This document shows, in pieces, positions 11,620 through 47,030 of a stretch of DNA of 64,000 nt. Source of the stretch: Beroe forskalii (Eukaryota > Ctenophora > Nuda > Beroida > Beroidae). The position numbers were made by a program, and so were the translations under genes. The notes under the pieces are model-generated. The model worked only from the letters and a program-made list of their open reading frames with translations. It was not told where the DNA came from and made no database searches. How positions within the stretch are numbered: position 1 is the first letter of the stretch; every line of letters starts with the position of its first letter. Location of the stretch: positions 124,001 to 188,000 of the forward strand of contig WFMF01000039.1 in assembly GCA_011033025.1 (NCBI GenBank), read 5' to 3'.

Positions 11620-13529
11620 TCACACATAAGACTTAGCCATCTGAGACTTCGTCAACAAACTGTCATCGCACTTCACTCTGAAGGACCCGGAATATCCAAT
11701 ATTCCACAGGGAGTCATTGCAGTCCACAGCCTTAGCGTCAATAGTGTAAACATCTGAGAAGGAGTGTACCTCTACATTTAGCTCTACTCGTAGGTAGCCT
11801 TTAGTTACAGGGACTTCTTTATCAAACAAAATCACGCATTGCTCATCTCCACCTCCTCCCACTCCTCCCCCTCCTACCGCTCCACCTCCTCCTACCGCTC
11901 CACCTCCTCCCACCACTCCTGATTTAGCTGCTGTCTTAGCTTTAGTGCACGTGACACTGACCACCATGTGCTTTATGCGCGCACTGTTCCCCCTCACCAC
12001 GGCCTCTATAGTCAGCAGCAGATTACACCCCCCACCGATCTTCATGATACCTTGCTCTATCGGGGGACTGGTTGCTACTGAAATACTCGTAGAATGCTCC
12101 TGAACGAAGAAGAAAAGGGGCATGTGGAACTGGCAGTGCGCCAGGAAGTTAGCTACGGTTTGTTTGATGAAGGAACAGGAATTGAGGAGGTCTGGTGTCT
12201 CACTGATGAGGGACAGTGTTTTCTTGCACTGTGTGTAGACGGGTGAGCTGTGTGAGGACGGTGCCGGTGTCACGGTGTCACAGCCCGCGCACAACACTGA
12301 CAACACATCGCAAATTGCCAGGATTTCTGCCATGTTGTCACCTCGCTTAGCGTCTATCATCTGCGACTCCAGTTGCCGAACGCTTCCCCGCAACTCTGAC
12401 ACATTGCGAGCTACAAACGCCAGGGTGGGTTGGAAATCATCCGTACTATCGCTCATATGCATCTTAGCAGTGTGTCCCAAGTTAACCAGTTGGAGGAATA
12501 TCTTGAGAAGTCGGAGTCTGAGTTGGAGGAATGAGGTCTGGAAGTGAGTTAGCGGCGTGTTGTCACAACACTTGACGCTGGTCAGCGCCTTAGCGTAATG
12601 TGCGATAGCACGAGGTAAGTCCTGTTCGCACACCAACTCCGCTTTACAAATCATCTCCAGTGCCGAGAAGAAGTTGCGGGTGTAAGGGTGTGCGGTGTGC
12701 AACTCCACTGTCTGCAGCGCTGCTTCGTACTCCATGACATCGCCGCGCTGGCAGTACGTTCCACTGCCTCGCACATCTAATGGTGAAATTCAAAATTCTG
12801 AAAATTTCTTAGTTGAATCAAACTGTACTGACCTGCAAAATTTCATGAAATTAAACTAGTAAGTTTAGTAGGACGACCCCCCCCCCCAGGAGAAATTGAT
12901 TAAAATTCAGAAAATACTCCGACACAATTGAACTTGGGGAAAACTCTGTGTATAAATGCATCATTATTTGGTTCTAGTACATTCTCTGAATGGCAGTCAC
13001 ATGGGAAAAAACAGTTTAACGCCATATTTTGGTCTTTTGGCCAATTATGGACAAAAAGTCCATTTAGACCAAAAATGGGGTTTTTTAAGAGGCTGTAAAT
13101 CCTGAAAATGGCTGAAGTTCAAAATTCTGAGAGCAGCATTTTCTTAGTTGGATCAAACTGTACTGACATGCAAAATTTCATGAGTTAACTAGTAAGTTTA
13201 ATAGGACGACCCCCACCCAGGAGAAACTGATTAAAATTCAGAAAATACTCTACCCAATTGAACTTGGGGAAAATCTGTATAAAAGTGAATATCGAAGATA
13301 ATCTAAATTCTTACTTAATTGAGTTATCTTCACTTACCATCACAATCAGAGCAGCTGAGTAGCTTCAAAGTCTTCCCCATTGTGAAGAACAATTCACTCA
13401 AATTCAATACGGACGGTTCTGAGATCAACCAGATACGAGAGCCGAATGGGATAAGTTGACAATCGGTGTGCGGTACAAAACAACATGGAAGTGGAAGAAC
13501 AAAAGAAGAATTCCCATGAGAACCGATTC
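11620..13529 (-). CDS. INTS7: Integrator complex subunit 7-like protein, C-terminal part
   Basis: A long terminal exon (12776-11620) encodes about 384 residues, preceded across a GT-AG intron by an exon ending at 13338. That exon stays open in the same frame up to an in-frame stop near 13531, giving about 60 more residues; its own start is unclear. The helical first half is followed by FFFVQEHSTSISVATSPP and a beta-rich end (VSVTCTKA, KGYLRVELNVEV, LWNIGYSGSFRVK). This layout resembles the C-terminus of INTS7, a scaffold subunit of the nuclear Integrator complex that cleaves snRNA and attenuated mRNA precursors. A Gly-rich insert (GGGGAVGGGG type) interrupts the beta domain. Vertebrate INTS7 is near 960 residues, so roughly the N-terminal half (alpha-solenoid) is missing. 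The PKS gene sits immediately upstream, leaving no room for it. Confidence 0.5.
12786..13280. repeat. Direct repeat of about 175 bp within the INTS7-like intron
   Basis: The block containing gatcaaactgtactgac, gcaaaatttcatg, actagtaagttta and taggacgacccc occurs at about 12786-12960 and again at about 13107-13280, roughly 320 bp apart. The copies differ by scattered substitutions and small indels. Both lie in the intron between 12777 and 13337. Confidence 0.75.
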
Positions 13530-13636
13530 CTCATTACCAGTCCTCATCAATAAGAACAGTGCGAACGAATACATGTACACTTCTACTACATTGTGTAATT
13601 CGTGACGTAGTGTCTAGGATTTCAGACAAAATGTTC

Positions 13637-13642
13637 TTTATT
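13637..13642 (-). promoter_or_regulatory. Possible polyadenylation signal of the PKS gene
   Basis: AATAAA on the minus strand, about 525 bp beyond the PKS stop codon and just upstream of the INTS7-like exons. Its position would place the end of the PKS transcript between the two genes. Support is positional only. Confidence 0.35.
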
Positions 13643-14167
13643 GCGCCGCGCGCGCGGGAACTTTGGTGTGATCAGCTGATCAAGCATTAGCCAATCAGAT
13701 CGCAGCAAGGCACCTGAGCTAACGCAGTCACGCGGGGCATATTCTTTGAGGTTGATTTGGAGATTTTGATGAAAGTTCGACGTTGGTTTTGATTTGAGAT
13801 TTGAAAATGTTGTCGGGGTTGTTGTTTTGTTGCTATTGCCAGCCGTATGATGGCCACATGATTTCACGCCCGGGACACTGCTTTTTAATGTCACCCATAA
13901 TCCCATTTTTGATGAATTTCATGAAGAATTGTAATCGTTTTTGCCCTCTCCCATTTCGAAGTTTCGACCATGGTTTTTGACAGCATTAAGTCAAGGTTTT
14001 GTACATTTAGATTAGATCAGTAACGAATGCGATGCTGTTCCGTGGTTAAAGAACCGACCCCATAACTGACAAAAGTTCGAAACAAACTCTGTATAGTCCA
14101 TGACAAGCTTCAGATTCATCAAACTTGTTCGCCAACGTACCATGCATATTTAAAAACTTCATTCTGT

Positions 14168-17050
14168 TCATCTGATCCGTTCTATAGATACAAACCCTAT
14201 CTCGACCCCTGGGCCTGGCCCCACCAAACATGCGATGTCTTTAGAGTCACTGTCCCTGAAGACCCTCTCCAAGACGAAGATTAGTGTGGCTGAGACGAGG
14301 TTTCCCTTCTCCCTCATGACTTGAAAGGAGTGTCGGAGACTGCGGGGGCTGAGGGGTGGGGATAGCAGCGTGAAGGTTTCCAGGATGGCTGGGAGAGAGG
14401 AGTTAGAGTTTAGAGGATGAATTGTGAGTGTAAAGAGTTAGATACTCTCCGATTTGAGAAAAGCCTTAAACTCTTGAAAACATTTAACTCGAAGTCTGAA
14501 GATTATGCAGCCATCACTAATTTCAATTTCTACCAAATTATGCGTGGACAAGGCCATTTGTCAAGGGCGTATTTGTCATCTGATCCATTCAACAACAAAC
14601 TAAAACAGAGCATCTCTCACCTTTGCCGCCCGGATGAATGACCCACTCGACCCCCTCCACTCCTCTCATCACCTCCCCTCCTTCCTTAGTTCCACTCTCC
14701 GGTATCAGGGTCTTGAGGATACCCGGCCATCTGCTGCTCAGTTCCCGATACAGAGTGGGAACCAGGTCTTTTGAGAGGTTCAAGTAGTAGCCTGAGTCTG
14801 AGAGCTGAAAAGGAGGAATCGGAGTTACTCGACCAATGAATTGGGGTGCGATTTTAAACCCCTTCATCGCCATCAACTTATCAAAAGTTTTCGAAGTGGT
14901 TCAAGGAATAGGCCTTGAAATTGAGCATCATGAATGCATCTTGTGGTTAATCATAAGTACCTTCATATCTATGTAGTTGGAAGTCTCCATGTCCAGCAAC
15001 TGACACTGCGGCTCATCAATCCGCCAGGACCCAGGCTCCCTCTTGTTGGTTATGATCATTGCCCCCGCTCCATCCCCAAACAGTAGATTTGGGAGGATAT
15101 CCTCCATTTCAACGCCAGGCACCGTGTTAAGATGGGGACTTGCACAGTCTGCAAAGGTTTGGGGTTTGAATGAGCCAGCAATCTGTCAGTCATTTGGGAA
15201 TTAAATCAGTCGGCTGGTGAGTTGGTACTTGGTAAGTTGGAAAGCCAATGCCGACCGCGATTTTTAGCCAAAAAGCTGGCCGGGTATAGGACACTACGGC
15301 ACAGGACTCTTACAAGGTTGTTAAATACGTATTTTTAGAAAATACGTCAAAAAGTACAATACGTATTTTTTGGCAGAAACTGCCGTACTTTTTCGGTATT
15401 TTGAAATTTTGCTCAAACTTCGAATAAAGGCATTGTCTGAATGTATTGGTCGCGCGCGCACTCGAAATGTTAACGATACAATCGTTTTACTATATTCGGT
15501 AGCGCATGCGCGCGTACTTTTTCACGTATTTAACAACCCTTGTCAGGCGTTGCCTGACCCCCTCGCGCGCGCGAAGCGCGCGCGCCACGACTCGCACGAA
15601 TAAATTTAAAATTTTAAATAATGGGTCTGACGACGTCAGACAAAACAACCCCTATTCAGAATCCGTGTTGTTATTTTCAAGTCACGTATTGTGAGAAAAA
15701 TACGCGTATTTTTCTTCAAAGGCCAATACGTCGTACTTTTTGGCGATTTTTTCACGTATTTAACATCCCGGGGACTCTAGGGCCCTAAGTAGAGATTTCT
15801 CAGGGCTACATTCGATAATGTTCTGATCTCTGTAACAGCTTAACTCTACTCACCAACTGTCACGACCAGGATACAGGCTGCTCTGCCAGCAAGGATGACA
15901 GACCGGGCCACATCCAAACACGAGATAGCTCCCCCACACCCAGTGTTGTCCAGGGAGTAGTTACACCTGACGGTGCAAAGTGTGTTTATTGATTGATTGA
16001 GTTAGGAGTGAGTGATTGACTGGTTAGATTTGTGGATTTCTATCAGGTCATAAATCATAATCGTATGGTGTCTTAGTTTTTGTCATATAAATTGCAGCTA
16101 TGGTCTAGAAACCAGATTACGACAGGTCGTTGACCATAGCCTATTTCCAATTATAAAAGAAAAGTGACAAAAAATTGTCAGTTTTATCCTACCTGACGCT
16201 GAGGTTGAGTTGCTGAGTGAGTGGTTAAATTGGGGATTTCTATCGATTAATATGGTGTTAGAGATGCTGAATAGCGTGTTGCAATGCAGTTCCTGATTGC
16301 AAAAGTAAAGGCTCTGCGATTCACAAAACTGAAAATTAATAAGTGAATACGACTGGATTTTTCTCAGTACCTGACGTTGAGACCTAGTTGCTGAGGCAGC
16401 CATGTGCTGAGGTTAGGAAGCATAACTCCAGTGGAGGTGTTGGTGATAACGCAGTCTATGTCGGATGGTGGGGTGCTGCTTCTCAAGATAACTCCCTCTG
16501 CTGCTCTCACACTCAGATCCTGCGAGTTGGGTGGGTCAATATATCATTTATTTCATTTAGTATGCTGTAAATTTGGAAGAAAGATGTATGCCCTATACCT
16601 ACAAGCTTACAATTACAAGGTAGGCGGACCATCACTGCAGCCTAATTTAAGTTCCATGACCTATTGCACGAATTGTGAACACGGTCAACTCAGCGATTGT
16701 CTCACCGCCTTAAAGCCTTAACAAGCCCTGATTGGACTTACCTTTGCCGCCCTTTCCCATACCATAGCTCTGTCACCCATTGAAGGTCTGAAAGGTTGTG
16801 GGGCACCTCTAAAGAGGTTGGTGGCATCTGGGTATCCCTGTGACCTAGATCCATCTACTTTCTCCCAGAACTGGTCAAAATTGACACAAGTCGGTCTGCT
16901 TTCGATCTTCATTGAGGCTATGATCTTCTGGATTTTCTTAACTTTTTCTTCTGAGTATTGGAAGTTGGGAAGACTGTAGAGGTTCATCAGCTGCTTCGAG
17001 GAGATTTGGAATTCTGGAAATGCACAAAACACTTCTTTGATGAACGCCAT
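14168..17050 (-). CDS. Type III polyketide synthase (chalcone/stilbene synthase-like), complete
   Basis: Six exons with matching phases (17050-16742, 16519-16371, 15966-15854, 15148-14961, 14804-14621, 14388-14168) give 387 residues, the usual length of the family. Landmarks: catalytic Cys163 in NTGCGGA, LFGDGAGA near residue 210, catalytic His310 in IHPGGK, catalytic Asn344 in KGNLVSA, and the C-terminal loop GPGPGVEIGF near 371-380. The spacing matches Cys164/His303/Asn336 of plant chalcone synthase. Family members are homodimeric ketosynthases that load an acyl-CoA starter on the Cys and extend it with malonyl-CoA, then cyclise the chain; the product cannot be read from the sequence. Spliceosomal introns, one hosting local mobile elements, argue against bacterial contamination. 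The start ATG at 17050 opens the only long frame of exon 1. Confidence 0.92.
15316..15769. mobile_element. Nested inverted-repeat element in PKS intron 3
   Basis: The left end GGTTGTTAAATACGT (15316-15330) is matched in inverse orientation by ACGTATTTAACAACC ending at 15538 and again by ACGTATTTAACATCCC ending at 15769. TACGTATTTTT motifs recur inside. A second element (15540-15643) sits between the two right ends. This suggests a MITE with an internal duplication or one inserted by another. No coding sequence is seen. Confidence 0.55.
15540..15643. mobile_element. 104-bp member of the TTGYCAG inverted-repeat family
   Basis: Begins TTGTCAGGCGTTGCCTGACC and ends with CGTCAGACAA. Each end is itself a small palindrome. 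The centre has a CG-rich hairpin (gcgcgcgcgaagcgcgcgcgc). It is closely related to 19142-19226 and to shorter copies at 1073-1106, 20721-20740 and 47689-47723. Confidence 0.65.
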
Positions 17051-17565
17051 AGTCGGTCTCTTTAAATTTCCTTTTTAGCTTTTTTAACGTTTTCCGTGGC
17101 TCAAGGGGGAAGACTATGAAGTTAGATTATCACGGGGGCTTCAGAAAGATAAATGCGAATACGTATAATCGAGATCCAGGCGAAAGCGAAGGTATACTGT
17201 GAAACTTACAACTTTACAACAAAACCGTTTGCACGTCAAATTATTTAGGTGTGTCAGGCAATTGTGGCTTTAATTATAACATTTGTTCGCCAAACCGAAG
17301 CTAATGTCATAACCACCATTGTTACGTTGTTACCTGGGAGTTGGAGACGCAAAAACTTTCACTTGTATCATTGTTGATAATGATAACTCTTTCTCGAAAC
17401 GTCATGCTGCTTTCGTTGCTGTTGCCATAGCTACGTATTGTTAGTATTTCACAATATGAAATTGACTATGAGAAGGTAGTAAACACAAAAGCTTAAAATA
17501 GTAACCGTCTATTTATATGGATATGCAATTATTTTGCAACTGCAAGACACAGGGGAAAACTCTTG
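17051..17565. other. Upstream region of the PKS gene, no gene seen
   Basis: Between the PKS start codon and the minisatellite. It should contain the PKS promoter and 5' UTR, but I see no distinctive motif. No credible reading frame on either strand. Confidence 0.5.
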
Positions 17566-17569
17566 GTTA

Positions 17570-19970
17570 CAGTTGGGGACAGTGAACCTCAACCAGGGTG
17601 GACTCTGGGTTGGGGACAGTGAACCAGAGTGGTCTCTGGGTTGGGGACAGAGAACCAGGGTGGACTCTGGGTTGGGGATAGAGAACCAGGGTGGACTCTG
17701 GGTTGGAAACAGTGAACCAGGGTGGACTCTGGTTGGGGGGTAGGTGAACCCTGGGTTGTCGACAACCCAACCAGGGTGGACTCTGGGTTGGGGACAGTGA
17801 ACCTGGACAGAGAACCAGGGTGAACTCTGGGGTGGACTCTGTTGGGGAACAGTGAACCAGGGTGGACTCTGGGTTGGGGACAGTTGTGGACTCTGGGTTG
17901 GGGAACCAGTTAACAAGGGGTGGACTCTGGGTTGGGAAAGCAGTGAACCAGGGGTCGGTTCAGGACCCTGGGTTGGGGACAGCGAACCAAAATGGTGGAC
18001 TTAGGGACTGGGTTGGGGACAGTGAACCAGGGTGGACTCTGGGTTGGGGACAGTGAACCAGGGTGACCAAGGGTGGACTCTGGGTTGGGGACAGTGAACC
18101 AGGGTGGACTCTGGGTTGGGGACAGTGAACCAGGGGTGGACTGGACTCTGGGTTGGGGACAGTGAACCAGGGTGGACTCTGGGTTGGGTTCGGCGCAGTG
18201 AACCAGGGTGGACTCTGGGTTGGGTTGGAAACAGTGAACTGGGTTAGGTGGACTCTGGGTTTCGTTATGGGTACAGTGAACCAGGGTGGACTCTGGGTTG
18301 GGGACAGCAAACATTAAGTTAACAAGGGAACCAGGTGGACTCTGGGTTGGACTTGAACCAGGGACTCTGGGGGTTATGGGAAAGCGAACCAGGGTGGACT
18401 CTGGGTTTGGGAAAGCGAACCAGGGTGGACTCTGGGTTGGGGACAGTGAACCAGAGTGGACTCGGGGTTGGGGACAGTGAACCAGGGTGGACCCTGGGTT
18501 GGCGACAGCGAAACAGGGTGGACTCTGGGTTGGGGACAGTGAACCAGGGTGGACTCTGGGTTGGGAAAGACAGGTGGACTCTGAACCAGGGTGAACCAGG
18601 TGGACCCTGGGTTGGCGGAGTATGAACCAGGGGGTGGACTCTGGGTTGGATACAGTGAACCAGGGTGGACTCTGGGTTGGGGACAGTGAACCAGGGTGGA
18701 CTCTGGGTTGGAAACAGTGAACCAGGGTGGACTCTGGGTTTCGTTATGGGTACAGTGAACCAGGGTGGACTCTGGGTTGGGGACAGCAAACATTAAGTTA
18801 ACAAGGGTGGACCAGGGTGGACTCTGGGTTGGGGATAGAGAACCAGAGTGGACTCTGGGTTGGGAACAGTGAACCAGGGTGGACTCTGGGTTAGGGACAG
18901 TGAACCAGGGTGAACTCTGGGTTGGGGACAGTGAACCAGGGTGGACTCAGGATTGGGTACAGTGAACCAGGGTGGACTCTGGGTTTGGGACAGTGAACGA
19001 ACCAGGGTGGACTCTGGGCTGGGGACAGTGAACCAGGGTGGACTCTGGGTTGGGGTAGTGAACCAGAGTGGACTCTGGGTTGGGGTAGTGACTGTGAACC
19101 AGGGTGGACTCTGGATTGGGGGTAGTGAACCAGGGTGGACTTTGCCAGGCGTTGCCTGGCCCCCTCACGCGCGCGCCCCGACTCGCAGAGTCGGGAAAAA
19201 AATATGGGGCAGGCAACGTCTGGCAAGGTGAACTTTGGGTTGGGCGCAGTGAACCAAGGTGGACTCTGGGTTGGGGACAGTGAACCAGGGTGGTCTCTGG
19301 GTTGGGGACAGTGAACCAGGGTGGACTCTGGGTTGGGGACAGCGAACCAGGGTCAGGGTAGACTCTGCGTTGGGGTAGTGAACCAGGGTGGACTCTGGAT
19401 AAGGAATGGGGGTAGTGAACCAGGGTAGACTTTGGGTTGTGTACACTTACAGTGAACCAGGGTGAACTCTTGGTCGGGGACAGTGAACCAGGGTGGACTC
19501 TGGGTTGGGAGCAGTGATCCAGGGTGGATTCTGGATTGGGTACAGTGAACCAGGGTGGACTCTGGGTTGGACTTGGAGACAGTAAACCAGGGTGGACTCT
19601 GGGTTGGGAACAGTGAACCAGGGTGGACTCTGGGTTTGGGACAACGAACCAGGGTGGACTCTGGGTAGGGAGCAGTGAACCAGGGTGGACTCTGGGTGGG
19701 AACAGTGTACCAGGGTGGACTCTGGGTTGGGGACAGTACAACCAGGGTGGTCTCTGGGTTGGGGATAGAGAACCAGGGCGGACTCTGGGTTGGAAACAGT
19801 GAACCAGGGTGGACTCTGGTTTGGTTATGGGTACAGTGAACCAGGGTGGACTCTGGGTTGGGGCTGCGAACCAGGGTGGACTCTGGGTTGGGGACAGCAA
19901 ACATTAAGTTAACAAGGGTGGACTCTGGGTTGGGGACAGTGAGACTCAACCAGGGCCGGGTGGACGCTGG
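17570..19970. repeat. 31-bp minisatellite, about 75 copies
   Basis: The unit is gtgaaccagggtggactctg followed by ggttggggaca. It is repeated with small length changes and substitutions for about 2.4 kb. Because 31 is not divisible by three, long open frames appear in several phases, giving spurious Pro/Ser-rich peptides. A MITE interrupts the array at 19142-19226. Stray units occur at about 20545-20575 and, far away, at 30551-30580 in CHD4. Confidence 0.95.
19142..19226. mobile_element. 85-bp inverted-repeat element inserted in the minisatellite
   Basis: TTGCCAGGCGTTGCCTGGCC at the left and GGCAACGTCTGGCAA at the right end interrupt the regular 31-bp repeat. The flanking satellite allows the insertion edges to be seen directly. 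The centre contains a CGACTCgcaGAGTCG-type palindrome. Confidence 0.75.
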
Positions 19971-19971
19971 G

Positions 19972-20470
19972 CTGGGTATCTCTCCCATATAAACCATAAA
20001 CGGCTCTGAGTGACGTCACAGATCTAAACGTCAATTTTTCTGTATCCTAAACCTAACCATAACCCTAACTTACCACATGTTACGTGTCCCTGTTTGTTCG
20101 TGTCCCTGTTTGTTCGCGCCTCTTCTCTGAAGAGGCGCGCTTGCGCGCGCAAAATAAGGCTCCGTAACATGGAGTAAACCCTAACCAAATAGTAGGATTT
20201 TACCCTACCCTCCGCCGCGCGCCATTTTTCTCCGCGCGCTAGTCTGCAACACGACCCTCCAAATTTCCGAGTGTTGCGCGCTAGGGATGGGTGAAATCCA
20301 TCTATAACCAAAACCCTAACCTTAATCCTAACCCTAACAAATCTTGACCCTAATCCTGACCCTAACCCTAGTACTTAAAGCGCTAGGTGCGCTTAATTAT
20401 AATTTTCTGAGTGACGTCATTGTCATAGATAATGAAGGCTCCCGTTTATATGGGAGACCTACCCTGGGCT
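19972..20470. mobile_element. MITE-like element of about 0.5 kb with TTAGGG-like interior
   Basis: Inverted ends TCTCCCATATAAAC (19981-19994) and GTTTATATGGGAGA (20443-20456), each flanked by GGGTA/TACCC. Both ends then carry CTGAGTGACGTCA in inverse orientation. It sits at the border of the minisatellite. The interior has degenerate ccctaaccctaa stretches (20045-20070, 20290-20372). A related left end is at 46932-47030. Confidence 0.65.
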
Positions 20471-21714
20471 GAGGACAGTGCGCGGTGCGTACACTGTACA
20501 GCTACAGACACCTATGTCTATGCGGGCTTAGGAAATGGGTTGGGGACCCGGACAGTGAATCAGGGTGGACTCTGTGACTGCAACTGGGAGGACTTTGGGC
20601 CTGGGCCTTCAGCGGACGCGCGAAAAGGAAGTTCCCTAACCAGGGGTGTCGATACGACAGGGCCCTGGTTAGGCCGCCAGCGAAGGTGTCAGTACCTATG
20701 TCTGGTTAGGGACAGCATGAGGTCAGACAACGTCTGACAATACCGGCGCACCGAAAGGTCGGAACATCACGAAAAACAATTAATCGAAATGGCATCATTT
20801 CTTCGGATATTTTTTCTCAAAAGAACGACGAAATTGGAAATAAAACGAACGTCTTGTCTGGTAAAACATAAAATTTACTTTTAATAAGCGGCCTTCGCTG
20901 AATTTTGAATTACATCCGATGTTATGTTATTTTAAAACTGTTTCTGTTTTAGCTAGGAATGGGCAAGTGCTCTGTCCGTGGCTGTGGAAATAGCCACATC
21001 AAATTGACACTTTTCATGCTTTTTGTGTACATTGATCAATGAAAACATCGGATGCAATTTACTTTCATGGAATACCGATTAATTTAAATAATTATCATTA
21101 CAATTACAAAGGCGGAAACACCTACAAGATTGAAAATAGCGACTGACCAGCACAGAATGTCTCATTTTCGCGTCCAAGTCAAACAACGCTGAGCACGACG
21201 CGGCAGAGTTTTTATTTTTAAATACCACTAAAATATTTGTGGTTTCAAGAATGTAGAAAGTTTTAGTGGGAATGGGATGGAATATCGCAATGAATTCTGA
21301 GAACATGAACTTCCTCAAAATCTATTTACACTTATGGAAAGGCAATCCTTACGCCTCAATCGACTCCGATTTTGGATTTGCATGCAGTGATTGTCTGGCG
21401 TCAGACTCAGATGGTAGGAAGGCGGTGATTGGCTGGCGTCAGTTGCTAGGAATGCAGTGATGGTAGGAAGGTTATGGTTGGCTGGCGCTAGACTCATGGG
21501 CACTCTTTGGCACAATAATGACATTGCTGCCGGCATCTCAGCTGAAAGATTGTTATCATTAAAAACCAACTTTCTGGGGAATATGGCCCTGAAGTAAGAC
21601 ATTTCCTGAAAAGGAAGATGGGCCGGGTGGAGAGGGTTCTAATCTAATGAGGTCAAAAATCTGCGTCAGAAGTCCTTTATGGACGGCTCAGTGGTAAGTG
21701 TCAACATGAAAGTC
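20471..21714. other. Intergenic region between the minisatellite and CHD4 3' end
   Basis: Contains a stray minisatellite unit near 20550, a 20-bp MITE end (GGTCAGACAACGTCTGACAA, 20721-20740) and a short repeat of ggctggcgtcag/gatggtaggaagg at 21397-21490. No credible gene is seen. The 3' UTR of CHD4 should lie in the last few hundred bases. Confidence 0.5.
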
Positions 21715-45772
<24,058 letters not shown>

Positions 45773-45884
45773 GCTCTCAATTATTCAACATGAACAAAGG
45801 ACGGAAGCTTTATCGACAAAACCTCGTTACAAAAGCGAGCACTGTTTGCGCTATAATCCATTGCCATTGAATATCGTAATAGGT

Positions 45885-45936
45885 CGCGTCACGTGACACT
45901 CAACAACCAATGCGCGCGCGTCGCTACGTCACGTGC
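45885..45936. promoter_or_regulatory. Probable CHD4 promoter: CACGTG, CRE-like and CCAAT motifs
   Basis: About 115-165 bp upstream of the CHD4 ATG (45772) are the palindrome GTCACGTGAC (45888-45897), CCAAT at 45906-45910, a CG run, and TACGTCACGTG (45925-45935) combining CRE-like ACGTCA and an E-box. The cluster is CpG-rich compared with its surroundings. Motif identity is direct; promoter function is inferred from position. Confidence 0.5.
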
Positions 45937-46931
45937 TCAGAGCGATTGCAGGATGTTGCCCGTAATAAAAATGTTGCCCGTAATATAACGCATAAATGAA
46001 CTAACGATGTTGCCCGTAATAAATGGCATGTCAAATTATGCCCCTAAAGGTATGTCAGCAAGAGCAAGCACTATCAACATCGAACTATTCAAGTGACTTG
46101 GTAATGATACGCAATTTGTGTGGACAGTTCCCGAATACCAACTCTTATTTCCAAAATTTCTGGTTGATGAAAGAGGCTAGAAAGCACAAGTACCATTGTA
46201 CACTTTTGTCATGAACAATCAATTAACATTTAAAGCGATTCAAATAATAACAATTGCATAATTATTTGCTTTGGGGGGGACAGGGGGGACTAGTCCCCCT
46301 CAGTTTTTTGGTAGATTGCTGGAAATGTGCCCAAAATTCAATAAAAAATCTAAATTTCCCCTCCAATTTTTCATTTCAATTTACGATCTTGCTTAGGACT
46401 AAAAGATGGTGCTTTTCGGGAAGACTGCAGAGGGTTGTTGCCAAACAGACGGGGCAGTTTGGATCGTAAAAACAGTGACCCACTAAAATCCGACCCATTC
46501 AACCCACACGATTTTACTCATTTAACCCACACGATAGAGACATGATTGACAACTGACAACCCTGAAACATATTCATATTGCGACTCGGTGAGAGAGATAG
46601 CTAGTACTGTAGTAGTAGTAGTACCATGAGCCAACCATGAGTAAGCCATGCATTAAGCTGCAACCGCAAACTGAACACATGTGAAAACGAAGGGGCCTTT
46701 TCCACTGGAAATTCCCGTTCTCGCACTCACTCGGACACTGTGTGTCTTTTGTCTCACCTGGCCACGGTACTGGTTTAAATCGCCACTATAGTGAAGTGAA
46801 TCCAAACAGCTAAATAGTAGACAAAGGCTCATCTCACTGAAGAACAGTCAACAGGTCCAGAACAGGTGAAATTTAAGACATTGAACCAGATGCTGTCTCA
46901 TCCAGATTCTCAAAGTCTCAAGCTCTATTTC

Positions 46932-47030
46932 CGGTATGTCTCCCATGTAAACGGGGCTGAGTGACGTCACAGATCAAATGGTCAATTTTTCTGTATCCTA
47001 AAGCTAACCATGACCCTATATCCCTGATTC
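46932..47030. mobile_element. Left end of a second copy of the 20-kb MITE family
   Basis: Reads GGTATGTCTCCCATGTAAAC followed by GGGGCTGAGTGACGTCACAG and caatttttctgtatcctaaa, closely matching 19975-20060. No matching right end was found nearby, so it is a truncated or solo end. Confidence 0.6.

Noticed and set aside
14168-17050. Bacterial contamination as source of the PKS gene
   Set aside because: Five phase-consistent GT-AG introns and shared mobile elements with the rest of the window show a eukaryotic gene.
17509-19997. Long Pro/Ser-rich open frames (PQPRVHPGSLSPTQSPPW type), up to 317 codons
   Set aside because: They are translations of the 31-bp minisatellite, open in several phases and on both strands, with no start context or splice structure.
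20290-20372. Chromosome-end telomere
   Set aside because: CCCTAA repeats are degenerate, short and flanked on both sides by other sequence, inside an inverted-repeat element; at most interstitial telomere-like DNA.
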